Numbered from the stretch's first letter, positions 11,732-24,555 are shown. The stretch: DNA of 64,000 nt from Trissonchulus latispiculum (GCA_030248195.1 JASAND010018429.1:1-64000); one strand, 5' to 3'. Program-made: numbers and translations. Notes: generated by a model not told the origin, from the letters alone.

Positions 11732-12770
11732 CACAAAATCTATATTAAAAACTTTAATAACCTTTCTCTTTTGTATTAAATTTTAATTGAAATGTAATGT
11801 TGCGGTTGAAATTGTGCAGTACCATGGTGTTGTGACTAGAACATGCATTAGCAAATGTGGTTAACAAGGTTAAGCTTACAATAGATGGATACAATCTGAA
11901 AGGGACAACGTCTATAACAAAGAACAATTGATTTTAGCGAAATGTGAGGATGGGTTGCGGCAGCGTTTTTAACGGCTTTATAACTTTTGACAGAAACGTT
12001 TCTGGACTAGATAGACAACAATTAGTGCTCTTCGCATTAAGAGCGTTTATATGAATACCATATAGACCACAGTTTTTGAAAATTGTCAAAATTTGGTTTC
12101 TCAGAAATTTTTTATTTAGTTTTTCATTTACCAATTCATGCATGTTTTACCTTTTTGACGCTTCGTAACGCAGATTGCGTACATTTTGGCACTTCATCAC
12201 AACTTTTTGTCTACACGACGAGATTGCTCGATTGATACCCAAATGAACCTAACTGGACAACTTTCCATTTTGACCATTTGCCACATCACCGTATCGAGTA
12301 CTTGAATACCGCATTGGTTGAGCCTCCCCCAGGTGTCCGCGACCTCACCCTACCTCATGCCCTCATGCAAAATTTTAGTCGAATCGGTCAACCCTAGCAA
12401 ACGTTAGAGGGATCATAACGAGGATATGGTGAATAATAGACGGATACACAAAGATGAAAGGGTTGCCTTTTTCTATGAAAAACGGCAACCCAATAAATGC
12501 AATTGAATTAACTAGAAAACACCAATGTAGAATGTGGACGCCCCCAGACATTAGCAACAGCTAATTTTGAGGGGGCAGGAAACTAGATGCCAAACTTTAA
12601 AGTGATGCTTTTTTGCACAAAAACAGGTTTAGGATGAGCGGCTCCATTGCTAATGCTCATCCACGTAAGAATCATTATTTACAGTAGTAGTGCTTTAACG
12701 TTTCAAGTGAACTGTTGGCGACATTGTTTGATTCAAAAGGGTACGTTGTGCTGAGGGCGGTAGTGGCGTG
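11732..12770. other. Intergenic with a dispersed repeat
   Basis: No gene is recognised. The 15-mer CATCACCGTATCGAG at 12284-12298 recurs at 16312-16326, in both places after a TTTTG-GCCATTTGC-like stretch and near an AAAATTT-AGTC/GCTCAATC-GGTC phrase. This marks two diverged copies of the same unnamed repeat family. Confidence 0.4.
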
Positions 12771-13170
12771 GAGTGTCATACACTTTTCTGTTGGTGGCAT
12801 TGGCCTAGATCGCCAACGGTTGTGGAGTCGATTTCCATCTCGGGCCCGAATTTTTTGGATTGGAGGTGAGACATATCTAGTTTCGTTCGTTCCTTCATTT
12901 GTCTTGCAAATACGGTTTGAAGATTAGATAGATTAGCACATAGATTAGCTCCCATCAGACTGTGTGAGCTGGTGCGTAAGCGTCCTCTAAAATGTCACTA
13001 CAGTTTGGGAACGAATTTAAACTTATGCTTGGTTTGATTGTGACTAGGTGGCTCAATTGGCAGAACGTTGGCAGATCGCCAGCTTTGGGTTCAATCCCCA
13101 CCTCAGGCTCGAATTTCTTGGGTCAGGGGTAACACATCTCAGTTTTGTTTGTTCTGTCGTGTGTATATAT
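12771..13170 (+). mobile_element. Two tRNA-derived SINE copies
   Basis: Copy 1 (about 12771-12920) and copy 2 (about 12985-13170) each carry a degenerate tRNA head (A box near 13057, B box near 13092). Both heads are followed by a shared tail beginning GAATTT-TTGG, and copy 2 shares a 5' flank beginning TGTCACTACAGTTTGGGAAC with the third copy at 40633-40800. The common flank, head and tail define one SINE family in this genome. Confidence 0.7.
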
Positions 13171-13456
13171 TCTTAGTTACACATTGCTGCCACAGTATCG
13201 CCCGACAGAGATATACTCAATAAATTGAAAAATTATTGAACGATGCTAGTTTTGGCCAGTAGCCTTCTGCAATTCTGCTTGGATAACAATTCCATGCTCG
13301 CTTCTTAATTAACGTCGTCAGTAGCGCGCTGTTTCTGCGACTCTCGATAAATACCTCTCTATGATGAGCTATTCTATTAGAAGTAAAATCTAAAATGCTA
13401 TTATCCTCTTGGTTTTTTCTTCTTGATCATATGTATGGATATATGCATGGAAACAA

Positions 13457-14556
13457 TATAGTCAAGCGGAAAAAAACCCACTTTTCAGATTTTTGGCCAG
13501 AACTTTTTAATGGTTTGACATATCGAAATGCTGATTATACAGGTAGCTAGGCCTAATCGTAAGCTTTCTTATGAGCTATAGAACACCTCTCTAGGGTGTG
13601 CCGTTAGCGAGAAAAATTGTCCCAAACTGGCGGGAAAAAACCCAATGCGGGAAAAAAACCCATATGCGGGAAAAAAACCCACCCCAAAAACTTTTGGCAA
13701 GTTGCCAGGAGCATTTCTAACCATTCCAAATGAAAGAGCGGGTTGTTTTTAGTACAACTGCATCAAAATATATTAGTTTTTGTACTAAAATTGAGGTCAT
13801 ATGATCATTTGAAAATGTTGTATCTTTAACACATAAACATAGGCAAATTTTGGAAATTTTTAAAAATTGTTTATTTTCGGCAGTTTAAGCATCCTATCGT
13901 GTAGAAAACGTGTTTTTCTTGTATTTAGAGCCAAACTAGACCCATTTTAAGGAAAAAATAAGCATTTTTGGTCAAAATTGAAATTTTGGCTTGAAATGGC
14001 ACCGTGTCCGTTTTAGACCCCCTGGACCACCCATAACAGCACGAACCCAGGTAAAACCTATACCAATTTAATCTATAGGCTCTATTAAACAAAAGTATGT
14101 ATTGATTTGACGTTTCCGGTCAATGGTTAGAAAAAAATTTAATTTTGAAAAGTGGGTTTTTTCCCGCCGTGGGTTTTTTTCCCGCCAACTCCAGGTCACC
14201 CCCAGGTCGCACCGGAGGGGTCAGAGCAGTGTGACATATATCATCATGAAGCGCAACAGATGCCCTACAGGTACATACAATCCGCTTTGGTCTTAGTCTT
14301 TCCAGTAGTTCAGGGTGGCCCGGCAAAGTTTGCCAAATTTCGGCACTTGGTCGGACCAAAATTTCCAAAAATTTCAAAGTCCCAAAAAATTTGCAGGAAA
14401 GCAGTGGGAGCTACCATAATACACCCTCCAGGGTTATTTTGGATGCTCTTCAAGATAGGCTATTAAAATCCTAGATAGCTCATACCGGTAAGCCCACGCT
14501 GGGGGTGGGTTTTTTTTCCGCATTGGCGAGTGGGTTTTTTTCCCGCTTGACTATAT
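13457..14556. mobile_element. Foldback/MITE element with GGG-A7-CCC subterminal motifs
   Basis: The ends are inverted copies: TATAGTCAAGCGG at 13457 and CCCGCTTGACTATA ending at 14556. Inside, the motif GGGAAAAAAACCC (or near variants) occurs once at the left end and three times at 13633-13685. It returns in the opposite orientation (GGGTTTTTTTCCC) twice at 14155-14185 and twice at 14507-14545. The interior has no recognisable transposase. The mirrored subterminal motifs look like transposase-binding sites of a non-autonomous DNA transposon. Confidence 0.75.
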
Positions 14557-15479
14557 TTGTACTAATGTGCAGCCAAATTGCTAAAATCACCAAACATATA
14601 CGCTTATAAAGGTTAGGTTGTTGTTGTTGTAAATGCCGGGCTCGTCGACCGATGTGATGCCATATTATGAGCATAATTCGACATGACGGATGGTATGCTC
14701 CTGGAGAAGGTGAAATCATTTCGGGCCGTTGACCAGACGGATGCCAAGAAGCACCGGTGAGGATCTCCATTTGATGGGGTCCATGCCCATCGAATATCCC
14801 ACGGAGGCGAATTCCATCGCTCTTCAAAGATTAGGTAAAGGCTAAAGTTAACAACAAGCTCCAAGACCCCTCCTCCAGTCTGTACAGGGTACTTGCAAGG
14901 TGCATGGGGTTAGGAGAAATTGGCCGAATTGCCAAAGGGTTAGCAAAATGTACGAAAAAAGTTTACAATAACATTTTAGAAACTTTTTGGCGTTTCAAAT
15001 TTTCGAATGGTATTATAGAATCATCTTAACAACAATTTTTCATGAAAACCGATCAGAAGTTAGAAATGTTTTTCAAAAAATGGAACTTTATTAGATTTTC
15101 ATAAGCTAATTTTTATCAATGCTAACGTAAAAACGGTAAAATCCCCTCCACAGGTTTCCGCTCAAAGGACACTCTCAGGGTGTGATAATATATAATATAC
15201 TACATATATACACTATATAATGTATGGGTTTAGGCCACAATAGATGTCATGTTGGAATGAAAGCAATGCGCCTATTTTGGATGATTTTTTCAAACTGTGC
15301 AGCAGCGTTGTAAACAAGACTGTATACAGTTTGGGGCCTGTGTTGACGACAATAATAACTGGAAATTCCTCTTTTTGTGCCCTAGATTGTGATTTTTTCA
15401 CAAATACTGAAACTTTGTTGTCATGGGGTTTGTTTTGTTTTCCATCGCAGTAAGATCGGATTATCCTAAAGTTTTTTAA
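14557..15479. other. Upstream region of the phospholipase C gene
   Basis: No gene is recognised. A splice-acceptor-like TTTTCCATCGCAG ends at 15450, 29 bases before the phospholipase C ATG, so a 5' noncoding exon probably lies somewhere in this stretch. Confidence 0.35.
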
Positions 15480-18400
15480 ATGTCAACAGTGACCGTAGCT
15501 GGCTGTATTGAGAAGGTGAAGTATGGAAGAAGACGATCTCATTTTCCCTGTATTATGACTGTTGATGCTGAATGGAACTTGTTGAGCTTTACTACCAGTT
15601 CTGTCAAATGGGGCTCAAAAACTGTTAGAATACCTGTGTCCTTTATAACGGTATGTAGTTTCCGCATGCTGACCACCGTCAATTGCTAGCTGACAATTAA
15701 ATGGCGAAACGCTGCCGGTTTCAAGCGGTCGCTCAAAAGGTCGCTCCTTCATAAGACTAGCGAGCGCAAAGATTAGTTATGAGATTAGTTAATCCTAACC
15801 TCATAACCTAGTAAGGCAATGGAAATAATCATTATTTATTGTTGGCATTTTCTGATTTTTGCATCAACGGGTGGGCTGTCGTAGCCATATTTTAGGGTTT
15901 TAGGTTGTCGTATCCATTATTATCTAAGGGTTACCTAAACTAACTGCGTTCTGTTCCATTTTCAGACTTGACTTTTATTACATATTTTCTCAACTCGTTG
16001 AGAACTTTTGAATGATATTGCTCACATATGCGTGCACAATATGAGCTGATCTTGCTTTCGGTAGGAGTTTAGATAACTCCCTACCCACATACAAAATTTC
16101 AGCTCAATCAGTCATTCCTTTGACATTTGACCCCGTTGACGTTTTGCCATGGTTGGTCATTTTCGACAAGGAAATCCAAATTGTGGCACATTTTCCAGCT
16201 TCGCCAGCAGATATTATAAATTTTTCTTGGTATTTTGAGTACTGATATTGCGGTGCTAAAGTGATACCAAGTTGAGCCAGGTTTGACAACTTTAGTTTTG
16301 GCCATTTGCAGCATCACCGTATCGAGATCTTTTCGCCAATTCGGCAGTTAGTGTCCCGCCGCGCAGTGGAGAGATGATTGTTAGCCAGCCACAATGCGTG
16401 ATTCTAAGAGACGGTCACGCTTGCTTTGCGGAAAGAGCTGGCAAAATGATGTTGCTTTGCAAGGTCACCGGTAAAAGCAGCAGTTTGCGGTTTGAAGAGG
16501 TTCTCTGTCCCAGATTTAACCTGTAACTTATTCTCTGTGCGGTTTGCAAACGCACGTGGGCGCACAGTGACATTTGACAGCAATGGAATGACACTTTTCG
16601 GCATCTTTGGAAAACTGGTTGTCGGTGAGTGGGAGAACAAGAGTTGCGTTCTGAAGTCCCGAAGAAAGCTGGACTCAGCACGGCTGCCACTACAGGTGCT
16701 GGTTTCGAAGTTTGGCACCGCCGACTTGATCACTGTTCCCCACAGCGAATTAAGCTATTAGTCACTGGAAAACACGTCCGAGGCTGAAGACGCGTTGGAG
16801 TAAAGTTGATTCCGACATCGTCTGTGAAGGATGTGTTCTGGGAAAGCTAAAAAGCAAGCGTATTCCAAGCTTCTGAAATGCCAGTCCAAGAAGCCGCCCG
16901 ATCTGGTTCACACTGACGTGTTTGGGTCGATGTCGGTAGCTAAAAGACATTTATTTAATTAACTTCATCACATTTATCGATGATTACTCCAGGTACTGCA
17001 TGATCTACTTTATCCGAAACAAATTCGAAGCTTTTCAAGCATTCAAGCAGTACCAAGTCCGGGTGAAGAACCAATTTAGAAAGAATTTAAAAGCCCTACG
17101 TACCGACAATGGCGGAGAGTACCAAGAGTTTGAGCAGTACCTGAACCAAGAAGAAATTCGGCACCAGAAAACCGTTTAAAACGCCGTTTAGATTGCCCCG
17201 CTTAGAGCGGAGCTGCCGAGAGGTAGAACGGCATCATTCAAACTATAAGCACCTGCATGCTTGTATACTCTGGCTTGCCGGAGAATCTGAAGAAATCTGA
17301 AGAAAAAGAATCTGAAAAGAAGATCTGATCCATCCGTGTTCTTCTGCCTTGAACCATTTACTCTCATCACGATCAAAGTGGACGAATTGATATTAATGAC
17401 GGAAACACAAGAAACACAAAAAAGAGTTAGAGATTGAAGCTCTATGTCAATTTTTTATTTCACAGCGAGAGCTTTTCAATAACACCAAACACGACCCGCT
17501 TTGGAGAACGTTTGATTTGGCACACTTTGAGGGGTGCAGTGAATATTCTATCCGGAGTATCCCGCCCCCCACTTCTGGACCGAAGACAGTGAATACTACA
17601 TCACTATCACTAATACCACTGTCACAAAAACAAGTAGTTTTCGTAAATGATCAGAGCTCAATCAGTCTTTTCGCTAGTTTTTCCTGAAGAACAAGAGTGA
17701 GAAACGAAACAACCAACTTGTTGGCTATAACTAATTTTCAAAGCAACAAACAACTGTTCACTTAGAGTTTATTACAATGTTATGAGTCCACTATGCTTTA
17801 GTTCGTTTACATGTCTACGACCAAAACCTTTGCCACTACTTCATGCCATAGGCTAATTTATGAATCACCAAGCAGACATGCATTTATACGAAAGCATGCA
17901 TTTAGTTCACGGTAGGCCCCTTCCCGAGACTCCGGAAGTGGCTGATCCGAGCAAACGAATGGAGCATACCTAGCATATTAAGTATATGATAGTGTAAAAG
18001 TTTCATGCTCTAATTCATTCTGCACTTTTAATGAACTAATTTTATTATTTAATGAATATTCTTTAATTCAGTAAATTTTAGGAATTACAAAGCTCCGAAG
18101 TTGACATTCAAAGAAAGCGGTTGGAAAGAGATTTCCTCATTTCAACTTCTTCACGGGATAAAACCTTGTTAAAGCTAAGTCCTTTGTTAAGGCGCTGTCC
18201 AGAAGCAGCTTCTTGTAGGTCGAGGTAAGCAAACAGCAACTAATGCAAGTACTATTAGAACCTTATTCCCGTTAAACAATCGTCACAAAAGGGCATGGCA
18301 AATTTCACAAGGGAACAAAAACTCCCACAGTAATGAAGCTGACAGCTGCTATATTATGATGAGAATTGCAACTGCCCAAAAATAACCTTCTGAATAAATT

Positions 18401-19322
18401 TTCGAAGATATGCTTTTCATGAAATCTTTATTTCTGTTTGAATGGAATCAAATGTTGGATTTTACATTCAGCCATTTGTAGAGTTTTAGAATACTCGATA
18501 AAGTAAATGATTGAATTTTAAATAAAGAGAATTGCAGGTCTAATTTAAGAGTGTGTTCATGTCTGATTATTCCGCCGCTTAACCGCTATCCAACTGCAAA
18601 AGACGACGACAGTCCAAGGGGTGTCGCAAGTTTACGTCCGTTTAAGCAAAAATACAAAAAAATAATTTGCAAAAAAAACGGACGGTATTTCAAATAACAG
18701 AACGAAAGGGGGACAAGCACCTTAATACAAAAAATTCAAGCAAAGAAAATAAGAACACGACAAACCTGGAGGGGGCCGGCGCCCAAAGGACTCGCAAAAA
18801 TGAACTAACGAATAATGAAGAGAGACAGAGCGCATAAAAACCCACGGGCTGTTAAAATTTAGTACTGAATAGTTGCGCACTCGAATTTGGAGAATTTAGA
18901 AATTAGCTAAGTCCTGCCTTGGACTTGAATAAGAGAGCTCTTCTTGAATAATTTTAATTTTAAGAATTTTACATGAAATCAAGGAAATATTTTATTGTTT
19001 TAGCATGTCACATGTCACAATGCCAGTGGTAACAAGGGGCAAAGCAACTAATCTCTAAGTTTCTTTACTATATTTAGGCAAAATCTTCTCAATAAAATGA
19101 ACGCAAACTGGATTACTAAATTTTCAGTGAAAACTTAACTCTCGTTCAGTTGTGATACCGCATGTGCTGTATTATAGTCACGGCTTGATCTTATATTATG
19201 GAAGAACTTGGATAGATTCTGCACTTGTATTCATTCCAAAAGACAGATCGATTACTGACTGCATTAAGCTAATTCAAGGAGCTCTTATTAATGTGGAAAG
19301 CACATCGGGATATCAAAGGAAG
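15480..19322 (+). CDS. Phospholipase C PH-domain exons 1-3
   Basis: Exon 1 opens with [20 protein letters not shown], matching the basic beta1-beta2 loop that binds phosphoinositide head groups in PLC-delta (K-V-K then an Arg cluster), and ends in RIPVSFIT before a GTATGT donor. Exon 2 continues with the [20 protein letters not shown] strands. Exon 3 supplies the C-terminal helix ([18 protein letters not shown]). Exon 2 leaves two bases and exon 3 supplies one, which favours an acceptor at 19245-19246. An upstream open extension of the exon 3 frame (from 19152) does not match in phase. Exon 1 is the likely true start, since no in-frame coding lies between the ATG and the acceptor-like site upstream. 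Confidence 0.7.
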
Positions 19323-22300
19323 GTACAAATATGGGCTTTTCATTCTATTTGCTTACGTGTACTGCCACAACATCTTTGATCAATTATTTTTGATTCATTT
19401 GAATGTTAAACATTATATTAGGTATATTAGTTTTGTGTGCTGTTTTGGTTTGTTACTGTTCAAAATTTTTGGAATCACGTCATTTGGAAGTTTTTATTTA
19501 TTTGGAAATAAAACAATATTTAATAGTATAGAATCGAAGACACAATTGTTTGCTTTATAAAGTCGGTTAGTATATATATTCTGTATTCAGAAAGCATATA
19601 GCCTGCATGTTTTTAACTTATGAGTAAAAGTAGTCTTTGTTTAGCTCAAGCAATGGCTAAACCTAGTCTATAGCAATGGCAAGAAACTCAGACAACTGCG
19701 GCGGTTGGTTGTAGATTCCACAATAGCAAACGCTTCGCTTAATATGTGCAACTTCGAAACATTCTTTTGTTCATATAATGATTTGGTCGAAAAGGAAAGT
19801 CAAATATTGACAGATTTCCTGCCTCGGGAATGCTTTGCTACAGAAATGTACGATTGTCATAATGGGGATGCTTTCATAAACTGTCTCCTGGACGATCTAT
19901 TTACTGAATCGAATTCAGTGTTGGATCCATCCTGTAATCGCATTCATCAAGACATGGATCAGCCGTTGACACATTACTGGATCGCAAGTTCCCACAATAC
20001 TTATCTAACAGGTAGCAACTAAAGTCGAATACATTAATTAAAGTCAGTATTGCTAACACTCTGTATTTGTTGACATTAACTGTGCTTATGATTGCGCCGC
20101 TGTGTAAGGTCTGACACATGTCAAAACAGACATTTTATACTGCTTGGGAAGGGCCCATCTACTCTTTTACCCCACCGATCCCAGAATTAATTTGTTTAAC
20201 TTTAAGTTTTGAATTAAATAGCAAATGTCTAGTATCTTATGGTTTATTCATGTGAAAGGGGATCAACTGAAGTCTCGATCTATGCTTGGTTGCTATGCAA
20301 AGGCACTGCGCGAAGGCTGTCGGTGTGTTGAATTGGATACATTTGATGGCCTCGGCGGTACTGTTGAGGTATATCACGGCTTAAAGAAAGGATACACTTT
20401 GGTTTCAAAGCTGGCATTACGCGATGTGCTAGAAGTCATAAAACAAAGTGCTTTCTCAATGGAAAACGAGTTTCCAGTTACTCTGTCCTTCGACGATGGA
20501 TGTAGTCTTCAGGGGCAACTGATTATGATTAGAGAGATACAAGTAACAATGATTCTTCAAACAATTAATAACCAAATTTATTATTTTTTAACAATTAGTA
20601 ACCAACTTAATCAGTGAGATAAAACAATTTAACTTAACAACTTAACTTAACTGACGTCTTAAAGTCAACACAACCATTTAGTTGTTGTTTCTTTCAATTT
20701 GTTTTATAATTAAACCTGATAGAACTAGAATTATTTCTTGCACAGTTTTCAGGTGAGTTAGTTATTAGTTTCATAAGCTGTACACTGTTTTAAATTTAAA
20801 TGGATTTTCAACAAAAATAAGTCAATAAATCAATAGCCAAAGAAAGTTGAATAAATCAAGTTGTTCAAGGGTGTGCAGTGCTATTTTGTAGGAAGTCTTT
20901 GGACAAATGCTGCAACCTCCTTTGAGCTCAAATAACCAGAAGCTCCACTCTCCAAATCAACTAAAGAGGAAAATCTTAGTTAAGCACAAATTGATCCTAG
21001 ACTCTACTTTCCAGCGAGAAGGATGTGAAGACGCAGGCAAGCTAATTCAGATAGCTCATTTATGTAACAACGGACCACATTGTACTTCAGATGATTCAAT
21101 ATTTTTTGCATTTACCTCTTAGAAGCAATTTTTATTCCTCTGGAGCGGAATATATTCCCCAGGTATACTGCATGTAATGCACGTACGCTTTTGGAATTCT
21201 CCATTGTGCTTTCTATCTTTAATGCATGGGCTAAAGTTATTGCTTTTTAAAGTGTTTTAGATTATTCGATTCCTGGACAGAGCAATGATTCAAAGAACGC
21301 TATTATTAGAAATGGTAACGATGGACACGAGGTATGACATCATTTTAGTATATGCAAATTAGCTGTTTCTACGTAAACGTAAACATCATATATGTTTGCA
21401 ACCACAATATGAGTTATGCCGAAACAATATGATCTTTAGTTTTATCAGTATATATTACAGATTCATTTTTAGAGGACTAACATAAGTGAAATGCAAGGTC
21501 ACACTTTGGAAGACAAAGTTTTGCTGGTAGGTGTATACATATTATTTAAGCTTATTTCATTTCGTTCGTGATGCACTAATTTGGATATGGGCTGCTTCGC
21601 ATGTATTCTAGCTAAGTAAAGCCCGGTTTAGACGGACTAATAAGCAAACTACAGTTTGTTTGCTCTGAACAGAGCAAACTTACTGATATGGCTGTTTACA
21701 ATCGATTAGTTCATAAACAAGTTGCATACAGGTCTCGGCCAATCTTGTGTCTACAGCAGTCTAGCAGTGAACAGCTGAAGTCGTCATCTGAAACTCGAGC
21801 TTGCACCAGAAGCAAACTTGTTTGCCCGAATTTGCTAACTCTGGCATGGGGCAGAATTGTATTCCCGAGTTTATTTTATGCATGACATCTATCTCGCTTT
21901 TAAACAACATACCATTTTGATATTCTGTTATCAACTTGCGAGCCATGCTGTGCGCGTTAACGGCCCACCCCCCCCCCCCCGACACAATGTGACTCATCAT
22001 TCGTTAGTTGCGAAATGATAGGTCACATTGTGGGGGGTGCCTTCCGAGTGAGCATATGCAATTGTGTACTGGGTTCTGATTTACCTGATACAGAACATGG
22101 CTCGCGAGCTGACAACAGAAAGCTTATCAATATGCACTCTTGATACATGATTGATGCATAATTCAAATGCAGTTATGCATGAACTTTGATGTTCTGTCTA
22201 ATTTATTTCAGGCTGGTTAAATATTTTCGTATTTTCACATACAGGGTTGGAAGAATGTGTGCTATTTCCAAGCCTATTCCTACAAAGCAATGGATGTTGC

Positions 22301-24555
22301 TGGGCCTGCCGGAATGTTTTCGCTCAGCGAGGCTAGTCTTGCAGAAGAAATCAAGCGTGACAGATTGACTCTTCTAGCACGAGCAAGATCTCATGTTTGT
22401 CGTATTTACCCAGCTGGGTCACGAATAAACAGCTCCAACTATCCTCCCCTGTCCGCTTGGAACAACGGATGCCAATTCGTTGCACTTAACTATCAGACAT
22501 CCGATTTACCAATGCAGTTAAATAGAGGTAACAGCTTCGTGCACAATTGCTTATGACGAACAAATTTCACGCAATTGCATTGATACTAAAATGTTACTAC
22601 TTTATTTGCACTTCCCATTCAGCAAATTGACCAACATGTCTTTTGCCGTTTGACCGTTTAATGCCTGTAGAAACACGCCTTTGATTAAACTGGGTAATAC
22701 TTTTAGTCAGTAGTGCTAGTTCAAATAATATTTACATTAGTAGTAATCATGGTGGCAGAATTTAGGTAGATTCTCCCAAAATGGAAACTGCGGATACGTC
22801 TTAAAACCAAGTTCTATGATGGAGGAAGATTTTAATCCGGACAATCAGGAGTCTGTTTGTAATACCAGACCTCAGCTTGTATTCCTAACAATTCTCGGAG
22901 GAAGGAATCTGGTTCCAACAAATGAGAACAATTATTTCGTTGCATATTTCGTGGAAGTACAGTTACATGGATTGGACTTTGAACCAATGAATATGTGCTC
23001 CCTAAAAACAAGTGTGGACAGAACAAAAAGTTAGTCAGCCGTCAAAAATAAGTTTAATCTTAAAAACATCATTATGTTGACGAGTGCTAAAATACTGTTG
23101 GAGTGTAGACTACGTTTTCAGATTAGCTTCAGATTCATATAGCATCTAATTTTGCTATTGCGGGGATATCAGAATAAGTTTTGAGTCAAACATTGTGGAT
23201 TGTGATTTCAACTGGGTCGGGATGGCCGAGTGATCTAAGGCGCTGGTCAGAACTTCCGATCTTACGGTCGGTGGTTCGATCCCCAGAGGTCACAAAGCTT
23301 TCCCGACTCTAGCCAACCCAGCTATCTATCCTTAGCTGGTCGGTAAATGGATATCACTACGGTGGGAAGGTAACAGGAGTCTGTGTAGAAGGGCCGGCCC
23401 CCCTTCCACCGATGCAGTCATCATTTGAGGTGACACTCCTGGCTCTACGGTTGTGAATCCGGGGATGAGCACCGGCACCCCATGTTCTGTGGCAGGACGG
23501 ATATATCTCCTGGGCTAAACCTTTACCTTTTTTACCAAACATTACATTTATAATTAAAAAATTAAACATTTTAATTCATAGAAACATAAGTGAAGGTATA
23601 TATTTGAGGGCATATCAATAGTAAATAATATATTAGCATATTATAGGAAACGTACTAGTTGACCACAAGATTCAAGCATACATTGATCTTGAACGAACCT
23701 ATAACGAACGAACCTCTTCCACCTCTCAAAATCTGACGTGCACACTATTAGATTAACCTTATAAACCCTGTGTAAACCTTACAAACCTTATATTATCTTT
23801 ATATCTGCACGCCCGTCTTTTACCGCCTACGTTATGGTACAAAATGAGGATCCATTAATGCTTACGGGAGTTTGCTTGGTGAGGGGTCTAACCATTAACT
23901 GGACTCATTTTTGAACCACGTACTGAGCGGATTCAACTGACAAGATTAAACTTAGGGAGCTGTAAGAGGACTACGCATGCCGCACTTTTTGTGTTCTGTG
24001 GGTAGTTTTGGCAACAGTAAGGTCACCGCACTGTTTGATGTTTGTATGTAAAGTTGCCAACTGAAAGCTATGGGTAGCTTTTTCTTCTAGGTTTTAATCC
24101 AATTTGGAAAGAGACACTGGATCCTATTCAAGTCATGTACCCAGACGCTGCCCTCATTAGTTTTTGTGTCAAAAATTATTACTTTATGGACGCAAATCCG
24201 TTTACTGGTCAAAACGTCTATCCAGTTATATCGTTAAGAGAAGGTGATTTCTTCTTCCTTTTTTCTTTCCGAAGATTAAAGCATTTGTTAAGATGAGGTT
24301 TTATTCCAAACCATTCATAAGAAAAACGTGACTGTGAGGTCACAACTGCGAAAAGCAAAGACAGGAAAACTAATTTTACAGATAAATCCTACTAATTTTA
24401 CTTTAGCATACAGATAAATCCTAGTTTTAACATGCTTTTCAAAGTGTTCAAATTCATTTTTAGGGTTGCGGTGTGTGCTGCTGAAAAATCAGTATGGACA
24501 TGATTTGGACATGGCTTCTCTTATTGTTCATGTGAGAATAGAGATACAGCAATAG
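15480..24555 (+). CDS. Phosphoinositide phospholipase C, delta-like (12 exons)
   Basis: The exons are 15480-15650, 18082-18224, 19247-19322, 19645-20011, 20259-20542, 20892-21063, 21261-21331, 21473-21526, 22245-22527, 22766-23029, 24091-24243 and 24464-24555. All junctions are GT-AG and keep phase; the total is 2130 nt, or 709 aa. Domain order: PH (residues about 5-125), EF-hand-like region (130-225), X (227-380), short X-Y linker, Y (446-560), C2 (575-705). The enzyme would hydrolyse PIP2 to IP3 and diacylglycerol at membranes. The length and lack of a C-terminal extension fit the delta class (human delta1 is about 756 aa). The catalytic His pair (H247, H292) and Ca ligands N248, E277 and D279 are present, but the last Ca-ligand Glu is Asp (D331). 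An AATAAA lies at 24582-24587. The exon 3 acceptor is the least certain boundary. Confidence 0.87.
16440..17180 (+). pseudogene. Ty1/copia retrotransposon fragment (GAG-pre-integrase and integrase core)
   Basis: Across broken frames the segment reads [11 protein letters not shown], the GAG-pre-integrase WHRRLDH, the zinc-type CEGCVLGK, then [23 protein letters not shown] and LRTDNGGEY, which is the order of a copia integrase. The Asp residues of the catalytic triad region are still readable, but frameshifts and stops interrupt it, and no reverse transcriptase follows. It sits in intron 1 of the phospholipase C gene in the same orientation. An AT-rich stretch follows (17180-17600) that might be LTR, but no paired LTR is visible. 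Confidence 0.85.
19645..21063 (+). CDS. Phospholipase C EF-like and catalytic X-domain exons 4-6
   Basis: Exon 4 carries a degenerate EF-hand region without a canonical Ca-binding loop, and ends in [19 protein letters not shown], the start of the X barrel. Exon 5 gives [12 protein letters not shown] and [15 protein letters not shown]; the three-residue LKK insertion after the catalytic His is unusual. The segment LSFDDGCS replaces the family's LSLENHCS, changing Glu to Asp and His to Gly. Exon 6 retains the substrate-binding lysines (KILVKHK). The exon 4-5 junction restores the Gly of YLTG-DQL exactly. Confidence 0.88.
21966..22039. repeat. Poly-C/poly-G-tipped foldback in a phospholipase C intron
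   Basis: A run of about 12 C, then CGACACAATGTGAC, faces GTCACATTGTGGGGGG after a loop of about 24 bases. The surrounding 21,930-22,110 shows a looser mirror (GCGAGCCATG against CATGGCTCGC), so this is probably the core of a small foldback transposon. Confidence 0.6.
22245..24555 (+). CDS. Phospholipase C Y-domain and C2-domain exons 9-12
   Basis: Exon 9 encodes the Y half of the barrel: [10 protein letters not shown] (substrate-binding Ser) and [20 protein letters not shown] (substrate-binding Arg), followed by [14 protein letters not shown]. Exon 10 joins in phase to give [18 protein letters not shown] and enters the C2 domain ([15 protein letters not shown]). Exon 11 has [11 protein letters not shown] and exon 12 ends [11 protein letters not shown] before TAG. 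The C2 Ca-binding aspartates look poorly conserved (for example [11 protein letters not shown]), so membrane docking may be Ca-independent; this is inference. Confidence 0.87.
23220..23525 (+). mobile_element. tRNA-derived SINE in the last long phospholipase C intron
   Basis: The head GGGATGGCCGAGTGATCTAA resembles a Leu/Ser-type tRNA A box, and GGTGGTTCGATCCCC is a B box. About 240 bases of unrelated body follow. It is not a clean cloverleaf. It sits between exons 10 and 11. Confidence 0.6.

Noticed and set aside
14152..14466. 104-codon ORF inside the GGG-A7-CCC element
   Set aside because: It starts in the repeat blocks themselves and has no transposase signature.
19152..19246. 5' extension of phospholipase C exon 3 (open frame from 19152)
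   Set aside because: The acceptor at 19149 would leave the reading phase inconsistent with exon 2; the acceptor at 19245-19246 restores it.
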